DNA of 39,878 nt from Oscillospiraceae bacterium (GCA_015063695.1 SVTQ01000022.1:1-39878), one strand, 5' to 3'. Counted from the stretch's first letter, positions 8,703 through 19,350 are shown. Notes: generated by a model not told the origin, from the sequence alone. Translations and numbers: made by a program.

Positions 8703-8860
8703 AAGCTTTCTCCTTTTCGTTTTTATATTCTCTTTTAAACTTTAAGGAAAAACTGTGCATTGGTGTCACCTCTTTCTTTTAAATTCAATAAATCGGGAAA
8801 TGCCGTAAAGGGCATATTTCCACATTTTAAAATGCTTCATATTGAATAATCAAATAAATT
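8703..8860 (-). other. Upstream region of the RHS gene
   Basis: The region is AT-rich and holds the RHS ribosome binding site. A hairpin at 8797-8820 (GAAATGCC with GGCATATTTC, 2-base bulge) lies about 100 bases upstream of the start, and CATTTTAAAATG follows it. No convincing -35/-10 pair was found. A short ORF starting at 8760 with GAGGTG ahead of it overlaps the RHS start out of frame; it is not annotated as a gene. Confidence 0.4.
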
Positions 8861-8888
8861 AAAAAAGGACCTTCTAAAAAGGCCCTCT
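8861..8888 (-). terminator. Intrinsic terminator downstream of rsmE
   Basis: On the minus strand GGGCC pairs with GGTCC (one G-T pair) around a 9-base loop, followed by six T. It is the second hairpin after the heat-shock/rsmE operon. Confidence 0.65.
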
Positions 8889-8960
8889 ATTAATATATAA
8901 CTGTTTAAAAATCAAAATATTTCACATTTTTAGATTTATTTACAAAATGTTTACGAATTA

Positions 8961-8991
8961 CGACAAAAGCCATGGATGACCCATGGTTTTT
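8961..8991 (-). terminator. Hairpin immediately after rsmE
   Basis: CCATGG (8970-8975) pairs with CCATGG (8981-8986), extended by AAAA/TTTT with single-base bulges. It lies about 40 bases after the rsmE stop and has a short T run on the minus strand, so it is likely the first of two terminators. Confidence 0.5.
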
Positions 8992-9029
8992 AATTAGCGT
9001 TGCTCAAAAATCAGCGCTGTTCAAATATA

Positions 9030-9785
9030 TTACTCTTCCATTTCAAATTCGTAGGAAAGACACGCAAGAAGAAATGAGGATGCCGTTTCGGTTCTGAGAA
9101 TTCTTGAACCGAGAGTAACGCTCTTCATGCCGCCTTCAACCGCAAGAGCTGCCTCGGCAGTTGAAAAACCGCCCTCGGAGCCTATCATAAAGGACACCTT
9201 TTCGGGGCAGTTTTCCGCCTCTGAAAGAGCCTTTGCTACGGAAACCGCGCTCTCACCTTCATAGCAGAAGAGAGAAAGGTCGTCCTTTGCAGCCGCCGCC
9301 ACCGCTTCCTTGAAGGTCATCATGTCGCAGACCGTTACAAGGCTGCCTCTGCCGCACTGCTTTGCCGCCTCGTCTGCAATTCTCTGCCAACGGAGTATCT
9401 TTTTACGGCATTCCGCTTTATTCAGTCTTACGATACATCTGTCAGTCAGCACGGGAACAATACGGCAAACTCCGCATTCCACCGCCTTCTGCACTACGGT
9501 ATCAAATTTATCTCCCTTGATGAGAGCCTGATAAAGAGTTGCTTCGTAGGGAGGCTCGTTTTTTGAGGTCTCCTCCGACAGAACGAGAGCGCAGACAGTC
9601 TCGCCCGTTGTCATTATCTCACATTCGTATTCAACTCTCGCCATATCGCAAACGGTTATCTTTTCCCCCGCCTTCATACGAAGGGAACGGGTGATGTGAG
9701 AGGCGTCCTCTCCCATGATAAGCACCGTTTTCTGACCGTTATCTCTTACGCCTATCTGAGAGGCGGTAACAAAAAATCTCGGCAT
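9030..9785 (-). CDS. rsmE: 16S rRNA (uracil-1498 N3)-methyltransferase RsmE
   Basis: RsmE transfers a methyl group from S-adenosylmethionine to N3 of U1498 in 16S rRNA of the 30S subunit. The 251-residue length is normal. An N-terminal PUA-like domain (about 1-75) is followed by a SPOUT methyltransferase domain. Visible motifs are YQALIKGDKFDTVVQKAVE near 85-103, RWQRIADEAAKQCGR at 132-146, MIGSEGGFS at 200-208 and LGSRILRTETA at 225-235, the last two forming the knotted cofactor site. It starts at ATG 9785, 19 bases after prmA, and is the last gene of the heat-shock operon; prmA-rsmE after dnaJ is a common Firmicutes order. Confidence 0.95.
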   Translation of the reverse strand: MPRFFVTASQIGVRDNGQKTVLIMGEDASHITRSLRMKAGEKITVCDMARVEYECEIMTTGETVCALVLSEETSKNEPPYEATLYQALIKGDKFDTVVQKAVECGVCRIVPVLTDRCIVRLNKAECRKKILRWQRIADEAAKQCGRGSLVTVCDMMTFKEAVAAAAKDDLSLFCYEGESAVSVAKALSEAENCPEKVSFMIGSEGGFSTAEAALAVEGGMKSVTLGSRILRTETASSFLLACLSYEFEMEE

Positions 9786-9804
9786 AAAATTCTCCTCGAA
9801 AGCC

Positions 9805-10737
9805 TTATTTGCTCTTTCTTACAGCGGCACAGTACCAGCCGTTTTCGGTTATATCGTCAAAGACCTCAAAGCCGCACGAGTTAAGGGCGGAAACAACCTC
9901 TTCCGCTCTTTCGGTGATGATACCCGAAACGATAAACACCGCCTCATCGGAAAGATATTTGCCCATATCGGGTGCAAGGCGGATAATAACGTCCGCAACG
10001 ATGTTTGCGGCACAGATATCATAACCGCCGGACACTCTTTCAACACTCTTCAGAAGGTCGGAAACAAAGCAGTTTACGTTGGGTGTTTCATTTATCTCAG
10101 CGTTTTCTGCGGCAATTCTTACGGACACGGGGTCGATGTCGCAAGCATCGCACTTTGCCGCTCCGAGCTTTGACGCACAGATGGCAAGGATACCGCTTCC
10201 GCAGCCTACGTCAAGCATACGGTCGCCTTCCTTTACGTACTTTTCAAGCATTGCGGCGCAAAGTCTTGTAGTCTCGTGAGTACCTGTGCCGAAAGCCATG
10301 CCGGGGTCCATAAGTACAACTATTTCGTCTTCCGTTTTATCGTACTTCTCCCAAAGGGGAACGATAACGAGCTTTTTGCCCGTTTTAATAGGCTTATAGT
10401 ACTGCTTCCAGGAGTCGGCCCAATCTTCTTCGCTGACACCGATAGCTTCGATCTCAACGGGGATGTTGAGCTCAGCAAATCTTTCTCTTATATAGTTGAC
10501 TGTTTCAAAGGGGCTCTTATCCTCTGCAACGAATACGGAAACGGAGCAGACGGTTCTGTCCTTTGCAAGAAGCTCCTTGTCGATAAGGTCTCCGTAAACG
10601 CCGTCAAGATCGCGCTCCACGTCTGAATAGTCCTCTATCATAAGAGAGTTATTGATCATACTGAGAACTGCGCTGATATCATTAAGATATTTATTATCTC
10701 CCGTAACTTTTATCTGTACCCAAGTTGTATCTGCCAT
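9805..10737 (-). CDS. prmA: Ribosomal protein L11 methyltransferase PrmA
   Basis: PrmA methylates amino groups of ribosomal protein L11 using S-adenosylmethionine. The protein has 310 residues. An N-terminal substrate-recognition domain (1-100) precedes a class I Rossmann methyltransferase. DPGMAFGTGTHETT (144-157) and LDVGCGSGILAI (175-186) are the cofactor-binding signatures, and NIVA (245-248) is the PrmA version of the catalytic NxxA region. It lies 27 bases after dnaJ and 19 before rsmE, so it is co-transcribed with both. Confidence 0.96.
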   Translation of the reverse strand: MADTTWVQIKVTGDNKYLNDISAVLSMINNSLMIEDYSDVERDLDGVYGDLIDKELLAKDRTVCSVSVFVAEDKSPFETVNYIRERFAELNIPVEIEAIGVSEEDWADSWKQYYKPIKTGKKLVIVPLWEKYDKTEDEIVVLMDPGMAFGTGTHETTRLCAAMLEKYVKEGDRMLDVGCGSGILAICASKLGAAKCDACDIDPVSVRIAAENAEINETPNVNCFVSDLLKSVERVSGGYDICAANIVADVIIRLAPDMGKYLSDEAVFIVSGIITERAEEVVSALNSCGFEVFDDITENGWYCAAVRKSK

Positions 10738-10764
10738 TTTTCTATCCTTTATTCTATATATTAA

Positions 10765-11919
10765 TTATAAGTTCTTACCGTACTTGAAAAGCCGCTTAAA
10801 AAACTTTTCACGTTTGGAGTAATTCTTTTCTCCGCAGGCATCGGCAAACTTCTTCAAAAGATCCTTCTGCTCGCCGTTCAGATTTTTCGGAACCTCGACT
10901 ACCACGGTTACGTAAAGGTTGCCGCGTGTCTTGTAATTCACGTTCTGAACGCCCTTCTGACGGAGAGTGAACTTGGTTCCGCTCTGTGTTCCCTCAGGAA
11001 TTTCATATTTCATTTTTCCTTCGAGGGTGGGAATGTCTATCTCTGCGCCGAGAGTTGCCTCCGCAAAGGTGATGGGAACCTCGCAGTAGATATCGGAGCC
11101 GTCGCGCTCGAATATCTCATGGCGCTTTACGTACATTACGAGCTCAAGGTCTCCCGCAGGGCCGCCGTCCCGTCCGTCTGAGCCTTTTCCTCTGAGAACT
11201 ATTCTCTGTCCGTTGTCGATACCCGCAGGGATGGACACCTCAAGCTTCTTGGTTACCTTTTCATAGCCGTTACCCTTACACTTCTTGCAGGGTGTTTCGA
11301 TTATCTTACCGCTTCCGTGACAGTTATCGCAGGGTCGGGAGGACTGCATAACACCGAAGGGTGTTCTCTGCTGAACTCTCACCTGTCCGCTGCCGCCGCA
11401 GGTGGGACAGGTCTTGGGAGAGGTGCCCTTTTCAGCGCCCGTTCCCGAGCACTCGGCACATTTCTGGATCTTCTGATAGGAGATCTCCTTTTTGCATCCG
11501 AAAACAGCTTCCTCAAAAGTCAGGGTCACTCTGAGAGTGATATCGTCACCTCTCACAGGGCCGCGTCTTCTTGAAGATCCGCCGCCTGCTCCTCCGAAGA
11601 AGGATGAGAATATATCGGAAATATCACCGAAGCCGAAGTCACCGAAGCCTGCTCCGCCGAAACCGCCGCCGTTAAAGCCGCCCGTTCCGTCAAAGGCGGA
11701 ATGACCGTAAGCATCGTACTGCTTTCTCTTCTCCGCATCGGAAAGGATAGCGTAAGCTTCATTAACCTCCTTGAACTTCATCTCGGCTTCCTTATTGTCG
11801 GGGTTCATATCGGGGTGGTATTTTTTTGCAAGCTTTCTGTACGCTTTTTTTATTTCGTCATCTGTGGCGCCCTTGGATATACCAAGCACCTCATAATAGT
11901 CTCTTTTTGTTTCAGCCAT
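10765..11919 (-). CDS. dnaJ: Chaperone protein DnaJ
   Basis: DnaJ is the Hsp40 co-chaperone that delivers unfolded protein to DnaK and stimulates its ATPase. It is a complete class A protein of 384 residues: J domain 1-70 with HPD at 35-37, a Gly/Phe-rich linker (about 75-120), four zinc-binding CxxCxGxG motifs ([32 protein letters not shown]), then two beta-sandwich substrate domains. The ribosome binding site GGAGA lies 7 bases ahead of ATG 11919. A 200-base gap with two hairpins separates it from dnaK. A possible own promoter there has -10 TATACT about 20 bases upstream of the ribosome binding site with a weak TTGTTT -35. Confidence 0.97.
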   Translation of the reverse strand: MAETKRDYYEVLGISKGATDDEIKKAYRKLAKKYHPDMNPDNKEAEMKFKEVNEAYAILSDAEKRKQYDAYGHSAFDGTGGFNGGGFGGAGFGDFGFGDISDIFSSFFGGAGGGSSRRRGPVRGDDITLRVTLTFEEAVFGCKKEISYQKIQKCAECSGTGAEKGTSPKTCPTCGGSGQVRVQQRTPFGVMQSSRPCDNCHGSGKIIETPCKKCKGNGYEKVTKKLEVSIPAGIDNGQRIVLRGKGSDGRDGGPAGDLELVMYVKRHEIFERDGSDIYCEVPITFAEATLGAEIDIPTLEGKMKYEIPEGTQSGTKFTLRQKGVQNVNYKTRGNLYVTVVVEVPKNLNGEQKDLLKKFADACGEKNYSKREKFFKRLFKYGKNL

Positions 11920-12008
11920 ATTTTTTCTCCGAAAAATATACAGTATAGTTTATGTAAATCAAAAAACAAAGCAAACCGTAGTCTTTGCTCTCTTTTTCAC
12001 TTTACCGT

Positions 12009-12036
12009 TGTTTGCACGCTCGATCATGTGCAAACA
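12009..12036 (-). other. Hairpin/inverted repeat in the dnaK-dnaJ gap
   Basis: TGTTTGCAC and GTGCAAACA form a perfect 9-bp inverted repeat around a 10-base centre. No T run follows, so it looks like an RNA structure or protein-binding site, not a terminator. Confidence 0.5.
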
Positions 12037-12062
12037 GAACAGATCTGATATCCGACCTTATT

Positions 12063-12110
12063 AAACAGGAGAGCCCACGGGCAAAACTGCCCGTGGGATA
12101 TTTTCTGTTT
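12063..12110 (-). terminator. Strong hairpin after dnaK
   Basis: CCCACGGGCA (12074-12083) pairs perfectly with TGCCCGTGGG (12088-12097) around a 4-base loop, and outer arms AAACAG/CTGTTT can extend it. It lies about 25 bases after the dnaK stop. The minus-strand tail is not U-rich, so partial termination or 3'-end protection of the dnaK message is more likely than full termination. Confidence 0.6.
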
Positions 12111-12122
12111 TTAGGTTGTTTA

Positions 12123-13979
<1,857 letters not shown>

Positions 13980-14036
13980 TTAAAGTAAAATAGTTTGAAA
14001 ATTGATTTGTTGGCTTTTGGTTTATATATATTAAAA

Positions 14037-14633
14037 TCAGTTTGCAACCTTTACCATTGCATATCTGATTATTTTGTCACCTGTTCTGTATCCCTTCTGG
14101 AATACTTCGGAGATCACGTTTTCGCCGTATTCTTCGTTTTCTTCGTGCATTACGGCGTTGTGGATATTTGCATCAAACTGCTCTCCTGCCTCGCCGAAGG
14201 CTTCAACCTTCATTTTAGCAAGCACGTCGGGAACTGTTTTAAGGATAATCGCAAGACCCTCGGCAACTTTTTCAGCTTCGGTGAACTGAGCTGCTCTTTC
14301 AAAATTATCAAACAGAGGAAGCATTTCCTTCAGACTGTCGGCAAGGGCATCGGAATAAATTCCATCCTTTTCCTTCTGACTGCGTGTTCTGAAATTCTGA
14401 TACTCAGCCATTATTCTGAGGTATTTATCATTAAGCTCCTCATTCTGCTTCTTAAGCTCTTCAAGCTCCTTTTCAAGGGCAGCTATCTTCGCTTTTGATT
14501 TCTTATCGCACTTCTTTTCCTTTGCGGGAGCCTCGGTTTCTTCAGTCTCCGCAGGAGCTTCCGCTTCGGCCTCGCAGGCGGTTTCAACTTCGCCTTCGGT
14601 TTCTTCTATAATATCTTTTTCCTTATCACTCAT
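14037..14633 (-). CDS. grpE: Nucleotide exchange factor GrpE
   Basis: GrpE releases ADP from DnaK. The protein has 198 residues: an acidic low-complexity N-terminus (about 1-40), a long coiled coil (KIAALEKELEELKKQNEEL, about 48-66, continuing to about 80), and the compact beta domain with the family pattern NFRTRSQKEK (about 78-87), LLPLFDNFERA-like PLFDNFERAAQF, and the C-terminal VFQKGYRTGDKIIRYAMVKVAN. It sits between hrcA (27 bases upstream) and dnaK (about 70 bases downstream) in the standard order. Confidence 0.97.
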   Translation of the reverse strand: MSDKEKDIIEETEGEVETACEAEAEAPAETEETEAPAKEKKCDKKSKAKIAALEKELEELKKQNEELNDKYLRIMAEYQNFRTRSQKEKDGIYSDALADSLKEMLPLFDNFERAAQFTEAEKVAEGLAIILKTVPDVLAKMKVEAFGEAGEQFDANIHNAVMHEENEEYGENVISEVFQKGYRTGDKIIRYAMVKVAN

Positions 14634-14659
14634 TTATATTTCCAACCTTAAATTGTTTT

Positions 14660-15769
14660 TTACTCTTCTTCACTTCCGTCTTTTCCTTTAAGTGACGGAG
14701 GGAGCGCCGCCGCGCCTCCCATTATCTCGGCAATACCGGCAGTCAATCTGTCTATCATGGCGATAACTCGCGGGTAATCCATTCTCGTGGGTCCGATGAT
14801 GCCGATGGCACCCACCGTCTTTCCCTTCTGCACGATTGGCTTAAAGATGAGAGTTGAATTATCCATGGTCTTGACCACGTTTTCGCTACCGATAAATACC
14901 TTTACTCCGTCTCCTCCGCCCTCAGCGGTCTCGTCGGAGATAACGTCCAGAAGGTCCTCTTTATCCTCAAGCAAGGTCAGCATATTCTGAAGTCTGTCCA
15001 TGTCGTAGAACTCGGGATAGGAGAGAAGCTTGTTTACGCCTTCCAGCATAAGCTCTCCGCCGCCTGCGGAATTGATGACCTCGTATACCGTCTTAATAAT
15101 GGGGGAAACGAGGAAATCGTACATTCCCATCTGTCTTTCCATTTCCATTATTATATTGAGGGTAATGTCCGCGCTTGTTACGCCTACGAGGTACTTATTG
15201 AGAAGTCCCGTCAGCATTTCTGCCGCTTCCTGAGGCACTTCCCTTTCGGAATAGATATTCTTCGTTTTTACGCCGCCTGTGCTTATGACCATTACGAGGA
15301 CTAAGTTGTAATCATCAACGGTCATGAGATTGTACTTTCTGACGGTAAAGCCTTTAACTCGGGGCTTTACTGCAAGGGCAGTATAGTTTGTCATGGAGGC
15401 GGCAAGCTGCATTGCCGTGTTGAGAATATGGTCAAGCTCTGCCTGCTTGTGAGCAAGGGAGCTCTGAAGCTCTCCTATCTCGCCTGCGGTCAGGTCGTAG
15501 CTCTCAATGAGGGAGTCAACGTAAAACCTGTAGCCAAGCTCCGAGGGAATTCGTCCCGCCGAGGTATGGGGCTGTTCAAGATAACCCATCTCCTCAAGCT
15601 CTGCCATCTCGTTGCGGATGGTTGCGGAAGAATACTTGATATCGCCTCTCTGCATTATATACTTACTGCCGACAGGCTCGCCGAGTTCAATATGAGCTTC
15701 GATGATAGCTTTCAGTATCATCTTTTTTCTTTCGGAAAGCTCACTCGGATCGTGTCTCATTCTTCTCAC
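14660..15769 (-). CDS. hrcA: Heat-inducible transcription repressor HrcA
   Basis: HrcA represses class I heat-shock genes by binding CIRCE and is kept active by GroEL. The protein has up to 369 residues. The N-terminal winged helix holds LSERKKMILKAIIEAHIELGEPVGS and the recognition region SSATIRNEMAELEEMGYLEQ, then the PHTSAGRIPSELGYRFYVD signature; the C-terminal part is the GAF-like dimerisation domain ending near GPTRMDYPRVIAMIDRL. Two starts are possible: GTG 15769 or ATG 15760. The ATG has GGGGTG six bases upstream and I slightly prefer it. As first gene of the operon with CIRCE about 65 bases upstream, it controls itself and grpE-dnaK-dnaJ. Confidence 0.97.
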   Translation of the reverse strand: MRRMRHDPSELSERKKMILKAIIEAHIELGEPVGSKYIMQRGDIKYSSATIRNEMAELEEMGYLEQPHTSAGRIPSELGYRFYVDSLIESYDLTAGEIGELQSSLAHKQAELDHILNTAMQLAASMTNYTALAVKPRVKGFTVRKYNLMTVDDYNLVLVMVISTGGVKTKNIYSEREVPQEAAEMLTGLLNKYLVGVTSADITLNIIMEMERQMGMYDFLVSPIIKTVYEVINSAGGGELMLEGVNKLLSYPEFYDMDRLQNMLTLLEDKEDLLDVISDETAEGGGDGVKVFIGSENVVKTMDNSTLIFKPIVQKGKTVGAIGIIGPTRMDYPRVIAMIDRLTAGIAEIMGGAAALPPSLKGKDGSEEE

Positions 15770-15833
15770 CCCGCTTCCTTGACGTTTTTTCTTTTCGACC
15801 GAATTAGCTTTTTCGGTCTGTTTTTTGAAGTTT

Positions 15834-15860
15834 TTAGCACTTGATATGTTTGAGTGCTAA
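15834..15860 (-). promoter_or_regulatory. CIRCE operator
   Basis: TTAGCACTT, a 9-base spacer and GAGTGCTAA match the CIRCE consensus (TTAGCACTC-N9-GAGTGCTAA) at 17 of 18 arm bases. It lies just downstream of the hrcA -10, where HrcA binding blocks transcription. Confidence 0.95.
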
Positions 15861-15873
15861 ACTTTACGCTTCC

Positions 15874-15902
15874 AATTTATCATTACTAATGGATTTTGTC
15901 AA
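15874..15902 (-). promoter_or_regulatory. hrcA operon promoter
   Basis: Minus strand -35 TTGACA (15897-15902), 17-base spacer, -10 TAAATT (15874-15879). The predicted start near 15867 is directly ahead of CIRCE. Confidence 0.8.
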
Positions 15903-15930
15903 GGTTTTAAGCAAATTTTTTTGTGAATAA

Positions 15931-15957
15931 TTTGTAAACTAACATTGAGAGTGCTAA
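15931..15957. promoter_or_regulatory. Degenerate CIRCE-like site 1
   Basis: A perfect right arm GAGTGCTAA (15949-15957) stands 9 bases after a left arm matching TTAGCACTC at 5 of 9 positions. It lies upstream of the hrcA -35. Confidence 0.35.
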
Positions 15958-16010
15958 AAATCACTGTATTTATACTTTCAAAAAACACTTCAAATTATAC
16001 CCCTCTCCCC

Positions 16011-16039
16011 TTGATTTTGCCGCGCTCATATAGTATAAT
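16011..16039 (+). promoter_or_regulatory. proBAC promoter
   Basis: -35 TTGATT (16011-16016), 17-base spacer, -10 TATAAT (16034-16039). The predicted start near 16046 gives a leader of about 110 bases that contains a short hairpin (GCTCT/AGAGC) and CIRCE-like site 2. Confidence 0.75.
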
Positions 16040-16092
16040 TATATATAAATCAGCAGATTTTTTTACCGCTCTTATTGATAGAGCACAAAAAA

Positions 16093-16119
16093 TCGGCAAT
16101 CAAAACCCAAAAGTGCTAA
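16093..16119. promoter_or_regulatory. Degenerate CIRCE-like site 2 in the proB leader
   Basis: TCGGCAATC, 9 bases, AAGTGCTAA: 6 of 9 and 8 of 9 matches to the CIRCE arms with the correct spacing. It lies between the proB promoter and its start codon. Confidence 0.3.
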
Positions 16120-16156
16120 ATTCTTTCATATATAAATAGTTTCCCCGGAGGTCTGT

Positions 16157-16924
16157 ATGCGAATAGTAGTAAAAGTGGGCACGTCCACACTTGCATATAA
16201 AACAGGACACATCAATATAAGAATAATGGAAAAGCTGTGCCGTGTGCTCAGCGACATAAAGAACGCAGGGCATCAAGTGATACTTGTTTCATCGGGTGCC
16301 GTGGGCATGGGTATGGGCAAGCTCTCCCTCGGCGAGCGCCCCTCAGAGCTTTCCCTCAAGCAGGCAGCGGCGGCAGTGGGTCAGTGTGAGCTGATGTACA
16401 CCTACGATAAGCTTTTCTCCGAATATAACCACACCGTGGCGCAGGTGCTTCTCACCGCCGACGATATCCAGAATGACGAGCGAAGAGCCAACTTCATCGC
16501 AACAATGGACAGACTCCTTGAGCTCCACGTTCTTCCCGTAATGAACGAAAACGACACAGTCGCGACGAAGGAGCTTGTTTTCGGCGACAACGACACACTT
16601 GCGGCAGTAGTTGCGGAAAACGTAAAGGCGGACCTTCTTATCCTCCTTTCCGATATCGACGGTCTTTACACCGCAGACCCTCACTTTGACCCCGATGCAA
16701 AGCTCATCTCTGTTGTTGAAGAACTGGACGACAGTATTATCGCTCTCGGAGGCGGAACCGCCTCGGGTGTCGGCACGGGAGGCATGGCAACAAAGCTTCA
16801 CGCCGCAGAGATCGCCACACGCTCGGGCTGTGACATGGTTATCGCAAACGGTGCCGATCCTTACATACTTTATAATATCCTTGACGGCGAAACCGTCGGA
16901 ACAAAATTTCTCGGCAAGAAATAA
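16157..16924 (+). CDS. proB: Glutamate 5-kinase ProB (short form)
   Basis: ProB phosphorylates L-glutamate to glutamyl 5-phosphate, the first and feedback-controlled step of proline synthesis. The protein has 255 residues. The amino acid kinase fold shows VVKVGTSTL (4-12), VSSGAVGMGMGKL, PVMNENDTV, FGDNDTLAAVVA, LLSDIDGLYTADP and the GGTASGVGTGGMATK nucleotide/substrate loop. It has no C-terminal PUA domain, unlike the roughly 370-residue E. coli enzyme; this short form is common in clostridia. GGAGG stands five bases ahead of ATG 16157. proA follows after 12 bases. Confidence 0.96.
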   Translation: MRIVVKVGTSTLAYKTGHINIRIMEKLCRVLSDIKNAGHQVILVSSGAVGMGMGKLSLGERPSELSLKQAAAAVGQCELMYTYDKLFSEYNHTVAQVLLTADDIQNDERRANFIATMDRLLELHVLPVMNENDTVATKELVFGDNDTLAAVVAENVKADLLILLSDIDGLYTADPHFDPDAKLISVVEELDDSIIALGGGTASGVGTGGMATKLHAAEIATRSGCDMVIANGADPYILYNILDGETVGTKFLGKK

Positions 16925-16936
16925 AGGAGTAAAAAT

Positions 16937-18196
16937 ATGACTACTCTTGAAATAATGAAGAAAGTCAAAGCGGCATCCAAAAAAATAGTTACCGCTTCTA
17001 CCGATAAAAAAAATGAAGCTCTCCGTAAAATGGCGGAGGCGGTCGTTGAAGCAACCGCCGATATTCTCGAAGCAAACCGCCTTGATATGGAAGCATCAAA
17101 GGACAGAATTTCCGAGGTCATGCTTGACAGACTTATGCTCAGTGAGGACAGAATTCGCGGCATGGCAAAGGGCATCCTTGAAGTTACAGAGCTTACCGAC
17201 CCCGTGGGCAAAGTTCTTTCCGCCTACACTCAGCCAAACGGCCTTGAAATAACAAAGGTTACCGTCCCCATGGGCGTTATCGCAATCATCTACGAGAGCC
17301 GTCCCAACGTTACGTCAGATGCCGCCGCCCTCGCGATAAAGAGCGGAAGCGGTTGTCTTCTCCGCTCGGGAAAAGAGGCACACAGAAGCGCCGCGGCTAT
17401 CGTCAAGGCTCTGCAGAAGGGTCTTCGTGATACAGGACTTCCCGAGGACGGCGTAATGCTTATTGAGGACACAACAAGAGAGAGCGCAAACGAAATGATG
17501 CGCGCCGTAGGTTACATCGACCTTCTTATCCCCCGAGGCGGCAAGGGGCTTATAAAGAGCTGTGTGGAAAACGCCATCGTTCCCTGCATTGAAACAGGAA
17601 CGGGAATTTGCCATATCTACGTTGATAAAGATGCCGACCTTGAGAAGGCGCTGAAGATAATCAACAACGCAAAGACAAGCCGACCCTCGGTTTGTAACGC
17701 GGCAGAGGTCTGCGTTATCCATAAAGACATCGCAGAAAAGTTTATCCCCATGCTTGAAGAAAAGCTGGTCTGTGACAGACAAAACGAGGGACTTATTCCC
17801 GTTGAATTCAGAATGGACGAATGTGCCCTCTCCTATTCAAAATACGGCAATGCGGCAGGGGACGAAGACTTTGACACAGAATTCCTTGACTATATTATGG
17901 CAGTGAAGACAGTTTCTTCCGCAGAGGAAGCGGTAGAGCATATTTCCTCTCACTCCACGGGACACAGCGATGCCATAGTTTCCGAAAACAAGGAAGCACA
18001 GAAGGTATTCGTTTCGGGAATTGACAGTGCGGCAGTTTACGTAAACGCATCCACAAGATTTACCGACGGCGGCGAGTTCGGCCTCGGCTGTGAGATGGGA
18101 ATCTCCACTCAGAAGCTCCACGCAAGAGGCCCCATGGGACTTGAAGAGCTTTGTACCTATAAGTACGTTATCACTGGTGACGGAACAATAAGATAA
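16937..18196 (+). CDS. proA: Glutamate-5-semialdehyde dehydrogenase ProA
   Basis: ProA reduces glutamyl 5-phosphate with NADPH to glutamate semialdehyde, which cyclises to pyrroline-5-carboxylate. At 419 residues it is full length for the family. Visible signatures are [20 protein letters not shown], the [10 protein letters not shown] segment, the cofactor/active-site stretch [13 protein letters not shown] carrying the catalytic Cys, and the terminal [31 protein letters not shown] signature. The ATG has AAAGGAG eight bases upstream. It is the second gene of proBAC; proC follows after 25 bases. Confidence 0.97.
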   Translation: MTTLEIMKKVKAASKKIVTASTDKKNEALRKMAEAVVEATADILEANRLDMEASKDRISEVMLDRLMLSEDRIRGMAKGILEVTELTDPVGKVLSAYTQPNGLEITKVTVPMGVIAIIYESRPNVTSDAAALAIKSGSGCLLRSGKEAHRSAAAIVKALQKGLRDTGLPEDGVMLIEDTTRESANEMMRAVGYIDLLIPRGGKGLIKSCVENAIVPCIETGTGICHIYVDKDADLEKALKIINNAKTSRPSVCNAAEVCVIHKDIAEKFIPMLEEKLVCDRQNEGLIPVEFRMDECALSYSKYGNAAGDEDFDTEFLDYIMAVKTVSSAEEAVEHISSHSTGHSDAIVSENKEAQKVFVSGIDSAAVYVNASTRFTDGGEFGLGCEMGISTQKLHARGPMGLEELCTYKYVITGDGTIR

Positions 18197-18221
18197 CTCA
18201 GACGTAAAGGAAGAGATTATT

Positions 18222-19019
18222 ATGAAAAAATATATTGCGGGATTTATCGGAACAGGTAATATGGGCGGTGCCCTTGCAGTTGCCGCAGTAAAGGCGGCGG
18301 GCGGCGAAAAGATTGCCCTCTACGACATAAACAAAGAAAAAGCCGAGGCATTTGCAAATACTGTCGGCGGAGCTTATCTCCCCCTTCGCGAGCTTTGCCA
18401 AAACTGCGACTATATCTTCCTCGGCGTAAAGCCTCATATTGTAAACGGTCTCCTGGAAGAAATAAAAGAAGACGTTCCCGAAGACGCGGTCATCGTATCC
18501 ATGGCGGCAGGAGTTGACCTTTGGACACTTAACAGAGCCTCAGGCAAAGAAAAAATAATAAGAATTATGCCCAACACACCTGCAACGGTGGGTGAGGGCA
18601 TGATGCTCTACTCTCTTTATGAGGGTATTACCGAAGCGGAAGAAAAAGGCTTCCTCGAAGTAATGAGCAAAACGGGAAAGATCGCTCTTATCCCCGAAAG
18701 TCAGATGGATGCGGCAATGGCAGTTTCGGGCTGCGGTCCCGCATTCGTTTATATGTTTATAGACGCACTGGCGGACGGTGCCGTTGCCTGCGGTCTCCCC
18801 CGAGACAAAGCACTTGAGTTCGCAAAGCAGACGGTCAAAGGAAGTGCGGCTTTCGCCATAGCGTCCGAGAAGCACCCCGAACAGCTTAAGGACGAGGTGT
18901 GCTCCCCCGGAGGAACCACCATCGAAGGAGTTCTTGCTCTCGAGGACGGAGCTTTCAGAAGCACCGTTGCAGCGGCAGTTATAGCGGCATTTGAAAAAAC
19001 AAAGAAGCTAAAAAATTAA
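18222..19019 (+). CDS. proC: Pyrroline-5-carboxylate reductase ProC
   Basis: ProC reduces pyrroline-5-carboxylate to L-proline with NAD(P)H. The protein has 265 residues: an N-terminal Rossmann domain with GFIGTGNMGGAL (about 6-17) and GVKPHIV, the conserved IRIMPNTPATVGEGM segment, then the helical dimer domain with SGCGPAFVYMFIDALADGAVACGLPR and the signature EQLKDEVCSPGGTTIEGVLALE. It is last in proBAC, completing the route from glutamate. A strong terminator follows within 20 bases. Confidence 0.97.
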   Translation: MKKYIAGFIGTGNMGGALAVAAVKAAGGEKIALYDINKEKAEAFANTVGGAYLPLRELCQNCDYIFLGVKPHIVNGLLEEIKEDVPEDAVIVSMAAGVDLWTLNRASGKEKIIRIMPNTPATVGEGMMLYSLYEGITEAEEKGFLEVMSKTGKIALIPESQMDAAMAVSGCGPAFVYMFIDALADGAVACGLPRDKALEFAKQTVKGSAAFAIASEKHPEQLKDEVCSPGGTTIEGVLALEDGAFRSTVAAAVIAAFEKTKKLKN

Positions 19020-19033
19020 CCTAAAAATTAAAA

Positions 19034-19077
19034 TGGCATAATAAAAGAGACCCTCGCGGGTCTCTTTTATTATGCCA
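19034..19077 (+). terminator. Terminator of proBAC (bidirectional)
   Basis: A perfect 20-bp stem (19034-19053 with 19058-19077) closes a TCGC loop. The TTTTAT in the right arm and AATAAAA in the left allow function on both strands, so it can also end transcription of the converging xre gene. Confidence 0.9.
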
Positions 19078-19102
19078 AAAATCAGTTACACAACTATCGA
19101 TC

Positions 19103-19327
19103 TTATCTCTTTTTAAACTCTTCCCCGTTTATAAGAAAATCTATAGATACATTAAAATATGCGGACAGAGCCTTAAGCATCTGTATATCAGGATTTCTTT
19201 TCCCGTTTTCATAATGAGAAATCACTTCACGGCTTATATTCAAGTCCATTGCTACCTTCTGTTGGTTGAGTTTCTTTTCTTTTCTCACCATACGTAGCCC
19301 GACAAGTCCCACGTTATCCTTTTTCAT
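19103..19327 (-). CDS. Xre-family HTH transcriptional regulator
   Basis: This 74-residue protein is essentially a single Cro/C1-type helix-turn-helix domain. LNQQKVAMDLNISREVISHYENGKRNPDIQMLKALSAYF (split here as LNQQKVAMDLNIS and REVISHYENGKRNPD) is the typical five-helix pattern, and the end FNVSIDFLINGEE is usual for small Xre repressors. AAGGTG lies upstream of ATG 19327. It is divergent from a VanZ-like gene, with two 17-bp palindromes between them placed on the other gene's promoter. It therefore probably represses that promoter and may regulate itself; the ligand is unknown. Confidence 0.88.
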   Translation of the reverse strand: MKKDNVGLVGLRMVRKEKKLNQQKVAMDLNISREVISHYENGKRNPDIQMLKALSAYFNVSIDFLINGEEFKKR

Positions 19328-19350
19328 TTTTCACCTTAAACAAATATCTC

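Noticed and set aside
8634..8760. Small ORF (about 42 residues) starting at 8760 after GAGGTG and overlapping the RHS start
   Set aside because: It has a fair ribosome binding site, but no known leader-peptide feature; coding use cannot be supported from one sequence.
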